In this document: piece by piece, positions 59,884-64,000 of the stretch
Position numbering within the stretch: the first letter of the stretch is position 1
Layout of the letters: every line of letters begins with the position of its first letter
DNA from: Paenibacillus selenitireducens
Lineage (GTDB): Bacteria > Bacillota > Bacilli > Paenibacillales > Paenibacillaceae
DNA: 64,000 nt
Reading direction: 5' to 3'
NCBI RefSeq assembly: GCF_002021565.1
Contig: NZ_MSZX01000006.1
Coordinates: 186,027-250,026 of the forward strand
Made by a program: the position numbers and the translations under genes
The notes under the pieces: generated by a model
Told to the model about the DNA's origin: nothing
The model's input: only the letters and a program-made list of their open reading frames with translations
The model's database searches: none

Positions 59884-61431
59884 TTAGATTAAGCTCATTT
59901 TATCACGGCGTCCTGTGGACGTTTTCCGTTTTTCAATAAGACGATTTAATGCGTCAATATAAGCCTTGGCACTTGCTTCAAGAATATCGGTGCTCACGCC
60001 GCGACCCTGTTCTGTGATGCCGTTCTGCGCTAGAATGACATGCACTTCACCTTGTGCGTCTTTCCCGTGCGATACCGATTTGATGGAGTAATCACTGAGC
60101 TCCACCTCTTCCTTGGTCGCTTTGTCAATCGCATTATAGATGGCATCCACCGAGCCATTACCTTCCGCTTCTTCTTCAAGTACGCTGCCTTCGAGTGTAT
60201 GAATGCTGACACGAGCGGACGGCACGAATTGGTTGCCATAAGAAACACGAAGCACATCCAATTTGAACACTTCTTGCGTATCGATCAATTTCTCCTCGAT
60301 CATGGCACGAATATCTTCATCAGACACTTCTTTTTTCTTATCTGCCAAATCTTTGAATTTATTGAATGCCGTGTTCACCTGCTCTTCGCTCAATTCATAA
60401 CCAAGATCAATCAGCTTCTCGCGGAAAGCATGACGTCCGGAATGCTTACCAAGCACGAGCTTGCTATCTTTCAAGCCGATGGTCTCGGGCGACATAATCT
60501 CATATGTCGTCTTTTCCTTCAACATGCCGTCTTGATGAATGCCCGATTCATGAGCAAAGGCATTCGCACCCACAATCGCCTTGTTTCCAGGGACAACCAT
60601 CCCTGTCAATTTACTTACCAATCGGCTCGTACGAGCAATTTCGGATAAATTCAAAGTGGTCTTCGCTTGGAAAAAGTCTTGGCGTGTTTCAAGCGCCATG
60701 GCTACTTCTTCGAGAGATGTGTTCCCCGCGCGCTCCCCAATCCCGTTGATTGTACCTTCGATTTGATCCGCACCATTCAGAATAGCTGCAAGCGCATTCG
60801 CTGTTGACATGCCTAAATCATCATGACAATGAGCGCTTAATTGAATCTTCTCAATGCCATTAACGTTTCCCTTCAGCGTCTTGAAAATATTTCCGTACTC
60901 ATACGGAGTCAAGAATCCAACCGTATCTGGAATGTTTACGACGGTTGCCCCTGCTTTGATCGCCATTTCGGTAACTTGGCACAAGAAGTCGATTTCTGTG
61001 CGGCCTGCATCTTCAGGTGAAAACTCAACTTTGCTAAAATATTGCTTCGCGTACTTAATCGCAGACTCGGCTGCTTCCAACATTTGTTCCTTACTCATAC
61101 GCAGCTTATGCTGACGATGAATTGGCGAAGACGCCAAGAACAAATGGATGCATGGATCCTGTGCACCAATCAAAGCTTCACGAACCGCATCAATATCTTG
61201 CGTGCGAGAACGCGCCAGACCGATAACAGAAGAGTTCTTGATCGCCCGTGCCACCGCGTTCACCGCAGCCAAATCCCCGGGAGATGCTGCTGGAAACCCT
61301 GCTTCGATACGATCCACGCCCAACTTTTCCAGCTGGTAAGCGATCTCAACTTTTTCCTTTGTATTCAGATTGACGCCAGGCGATTGCTCGCCATCCCGTA
61401 AGGTGGTATCAAAGATATAAATTTTACGCAT
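59884..61431 (-). CDS. leuA: 2-isopropylmalate synthase
   Basis: 515 residues. The catalytic barrel (about 1-270) has [12 protein letters not shown] at the start and HCHDDLG near 202 for metal binding, with GIGERAGN near 234 as the CoA-type loop; the C-terminal ~130 residues are the LeuA allosteric dimer domain for leucine feedback. It is in the same orientation as ilvC, 90 bases downstream of it, with a strong hairpin in between. leuBCD do not follow directly. Confidence 0.97.
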   Translation of the reverse strand: MRKIYIFDTTLRDGEQSPGVNLNTKEKVEIAYQLEKLGVDRIEAGFPAASPGDLAAVNAVARAIKNSSVIGLARSRTQDIDAVREALIGAQDPCIHLFLASSPIHRQHKLRMSKEQMLEAAESAIKYAKQYFSKVEFSPEDAGRTEIDFLCQVTEMAIKAGATVVNIPDTVGFLTPYEYGNIFKTLKGNVNGIEKIQLSAHCHDDLGMSTANALAAILNGADQIEGTINGIGERAGNTSLEEVAMALETRQDFFQAKTTLNLSEIARTSRLVSKLTGMVVPGNKAIVGANAFAHESGIHQDGMLKEKTTYEIMSPETIGLKDSKLVLGKHSGRHAFREKLIDLGYELSEEQVNTAFNKFKDLADKKKEVSDEDIRAMIEEKLIDTQEVFKLDVLRVSYGNQFVPSARVSIHTLEGSVLEEEAEGNGSVDAIYNAIDKATKEEVELSDYSIKSVSHGKDAQGEVHVILAQNGITEQGRGVSTDILEASAKAYIDALNRLIEKRKTSTGRRDKMSLI

Positions 61432-61468
61432 GCTGCACCTCCGTTATACGAAATATCTAACTATGGTT

Positions 61469-61502
61469 AAGAGCTTCCGAAGGTAATCCTCCGGAAGCTC
61501 TT
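61469..61502 (-). other. hairpin in the ilvC-leuA spacer
   Basis: Perfect 11-base arms AAGAGCTTCCG / CGGAAGCTCTT without a T-run. It is not a terminator by that criterion; it could protect the 3' end of ilvC mRNA after processing, as described for the Bacillus subtilis ilv-leu transcript. Confidence 0.6.
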
Positions 61503-61521
61503 CTTGTATGATCTTATGCTA

Positions 61522-62599
<1,078 letters not shown>

Positions 62600-62665
62600 C
62601 GGGCATTTGATGATCATAGTAAATAATAATCTTTAATCTTTAATCAAGAATTTAAATTTACCTTG

Positions 62666-63157
62666 CTAGTTGGCGTTACCGCGAATCATCGCGGTAACAC
62701 CGGTACGGCTTAATTCACGAATGCCGTAAGGTTTCATCAATTCGATCATTGCATCAATCTTTTCGGTATCGCCAACAACCTGAACCATCAAGCTATTCGG
62801 CCCGATATCTACAACCGCTGCGCGGAACGTTTCAACAACGCCCAAAATTTCTGGGCGAGCACTTGGCTCGGCTTTGACTTTAATCAACGCAAGCTCGCGA
62901 CCAACCATCGGTTTGGAGCTTAAGTCAATTACTTTGATAACATCGATGAGTTTGTATAATTGTTTCTCGATTTGCTCTAATGTGCCGCTATCTCCTTCGG
63001 TTACGATAACCATACGAGATAATCCAGCTTCTTCGGACTGCCCCACGGTGATACTTTCGATATTAAATCCGCGACGGCCGAACAATCCGGACACCCGCTG
63101 CAATACACCTGGCTGATCGTTAACAAGAACGGCGATGGTATGTTTTGTCTTCATCAT
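62666..63157 (-). CDS. ilvN: acetolactate synthase small (regulatory) subunit
   Basis: 163 residues with an N-terminal ACT domain (HTIAVLVNDQPGVLQRVSGLFGRRGFNIESI) and a C-terminal ALS_ss domain. It binds valine and enhances the large subunit. The start overlaps the stop of ilvB by four bases, so the subunits are co-translated in balance. Also called ilvH in Bacillus. Confidence 0.95.
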   Translation of the reverse strand: MMKTKHTIAVLVNDQPGVLQRVSGLFGRRGFNIESITVGQSEEAGLSRMVIVTEGDSGTLEQIEKQLYKLIDVIKVIDLSSKPMVGRELALIKVKAEPSARPEILGVVETFRAAVVDIGPNSLMVQVVGDTEKIDAMIELMKPYGIRELSRTGVTAMIRGNAN

Positions 63158-64000
63158 TCGCTATCCCCCATTATCATTTGATCAATCGTGTCTCCTGCTT
63201 GAACCATTGGGTACACATTCTCACCCTTACGGACAACAAACTCGACAACGACAGGTCCCGGTGTATTCATCGCTTCTTGCCATGCAGATTCGGCTTCGTC
63301 TTTATTCGTTGCACGCAATCCCTTAACTCCATAAGCTTCCGCTAGTTTTACGAAATCCGGGCTGCCTTCCAAATCAATGTGGCTGTACCGACCTTTGTAG
63401 ATAATCTCTTGCCACTGACGAACCATTCCCAACACTTGGTTGTTAATGATAACGACTTTAACAGGAATGTTGTTAATCGCGCAAATCGCAAGTTCCTGCG
63501 CACACATCTGCATCCCGCCGTCTCCGTTAATCGAGATGACAAGACGATCTGGATGTGCCATCTGTGCTCCGATCGAAGATGGGAATCCGAAGCCCATCGT
63601 TCCTAGACCACCTGATGTAATAAAGGAGCGCGGTTGATTAAATTTATAATACTGCGCCGACCACATTTGATGCTGCCCTACATCCGTTGTCACGATCGCT
63701 TCACCGTTCGTTGTGCGATGCAGCATTTCGATAACCCATTGCGGTTTCAATTCGGTATTCGAATCTTCATATCGCAGCGGTTGTTCCTGCTTCCACGTTT
63801 CGACTTGTGCACGCCATGCATCCGCTTGGCTTGCATGCTTCGCATCTTTATTCAAGATTTGAAGTACGGTCTTCACATCCCCAACGATCGGGATATCCGT
63901 CGGAACGTTCTTACCAATTTCGGCTGGATCAATATCGATGTGCACAACCTTCGCTTTTGGCGCAAACCCGTCCAGCTTCATGGTCACCCGGTCATCGAAT
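63154..64000 (-). CDS. ilvB: acetolactate synthase large subunit, C-terminal part
   Basis: The frame stays open to the window edge, so only the last ~281 residues are visible. They contain part of the middle domain (KVVHIDIDPAEIGKN) and the thiamine-diphosphate-binding domain with the GDGGMQM signature (near 155 of the visible part) and the NNQVLGMVRQWQ metal and cofactor stretch. This is the catalytic subunit that condenses pyruvate to acetolactate. It heads the ilvB-ilvN-ilvC-leuA group; the promoter and any T-box lie outside the window. Confidence 0.95.
   Translation of the reverse strand, partial: FDDRVTMKLDGFAPKAKVVHIDIDPAEIGKNVPTDIPIVGDVKTVLQILNKDAKHASQADAWRAQVETWKQEQPLRYEDSNTELKPQWVIEMLHRTTNGEAIVTTDVGQHQMWSAQYYKFNQPRSFITSGGLGTMGFGFPSSIGAQMAHPDRLVISINGDGGMQMCAQELAICAINNIPVKVVIINNQVLGMVRQWQEIIYKGRYSHIDLEGSPDFVKLAEAYGVKGLRATNKDEAESAWQEAMNTPGPVVVEFVVRKGENVYPMVQAGDTIDQMIMGDSE

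Noticed and set aside
60040-60648. 202-codon frame opposite leuA
   Set aside because: Shadow frame of a well-supported gene.

Overview
The window reads as chromosomal DNA of a spore-forming Bacillales bacterium, most likely Paenibacillus or a close relative. The evidence is a Bacillus-like gene order (pheS-pheT-zapA-cvpA-mutS2-yshE), a T-box leader before pheS, a Spo0E-type phosphatase, CotF-type coat proteins, a sporulation-type PAS kinase, strong AGGAGG ribosome sites and sigma-A promoters. Base composition is moderate except for an AT-rich patch at about 26.7-28.05 kb that looks acquired. No prophage, insertion sequence or CRISPR array was found.

Layout. 0-4.3 kb: minus-strand housekeeping run (5'-3' exonuclease, ArsC/Spx-like protein, RluA-type pseudouridine synthase, PduO-type cobalamin adenosyltransferase, a CobU-like protein, a lipoprotein). 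4.3-10.5 kb: Spo0E-like phosphatase, a YugG/YugH-like Lrp regulator and aminotransferase pair, two coat proteins, a FAD oxidoreductase, cysK, a zinc-ribbon protein, a 26-residue membrane peptide and a DUF350 protein. 10.5-20 kb: mutS2, a divergent holin-IV-like gene, cvpA-like gene, a ZapA domain fused to a very long coiled coil, pheT and pheS with a T-box. 20-23.6 kb: kduI-deoR-kduD for unsaturated uronate breakdown, then an AraC/GyrI-like regulator. 23.7-26.6 kb: ECF sigma, putative anti-sigma and a large TPR membrane protein. 26.7-28.5 kb: MarR regulator, a frameshifted hydrolase and a YrdB-like protein. 28.5-30.6 kb: a repeat-rich spacer, tRNA-Gly and tRNA-Pro, and a two-component system. 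30.7-35.1 kb: sugar ABC transporter with a LacI regulator and two identical operators. 35.2-40.7 kb: YbjQ protein, TetR/metallo-hydrolase operon, NlpC/P60 lipoprotein, another lipoprotein and a solitary HMGL-like aldolase. 40.8-43.4 kb: feoA-feoB-Cys-rich protein under a Fur box. 43.4-46.8 kb: leucyl aminopeptidase, PAS kinase, zinc-binding protein.

47.0-55.2 kb holds the most interesting locus: a tight plus-strand operon of a KTSC-like small protein, a DUF4912 protein, a GH57 branching-enzyme/GT4 glycosyltransferase fusion, a sugar nucleotidyltransferase with a degenerate phosphomannomutase domain, and a cytoplasmic GH15 glucoamylase-like enzyme. Together these could activate a sugar, polymerise it, branch the polymer and degrade it, without canonical glgA, glgB or glgC. 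A sigma-E-like promoter upstream suggests, by inference, mother-cell expression.

55.2-64 kb: divergent SDR/LysR pair with a clear T-N11-A operator, a 2-Cys peroxiredoxin with a PerR-like box, leuB, a polysaccharide deacetylase lipoprotein, then leuA, ilvC, ilvN and ilvB (the last cut by the window edge). ilvC is flanked by strong RNA hairpins, as expected for differential mRNA stability in ilv-leu operons.
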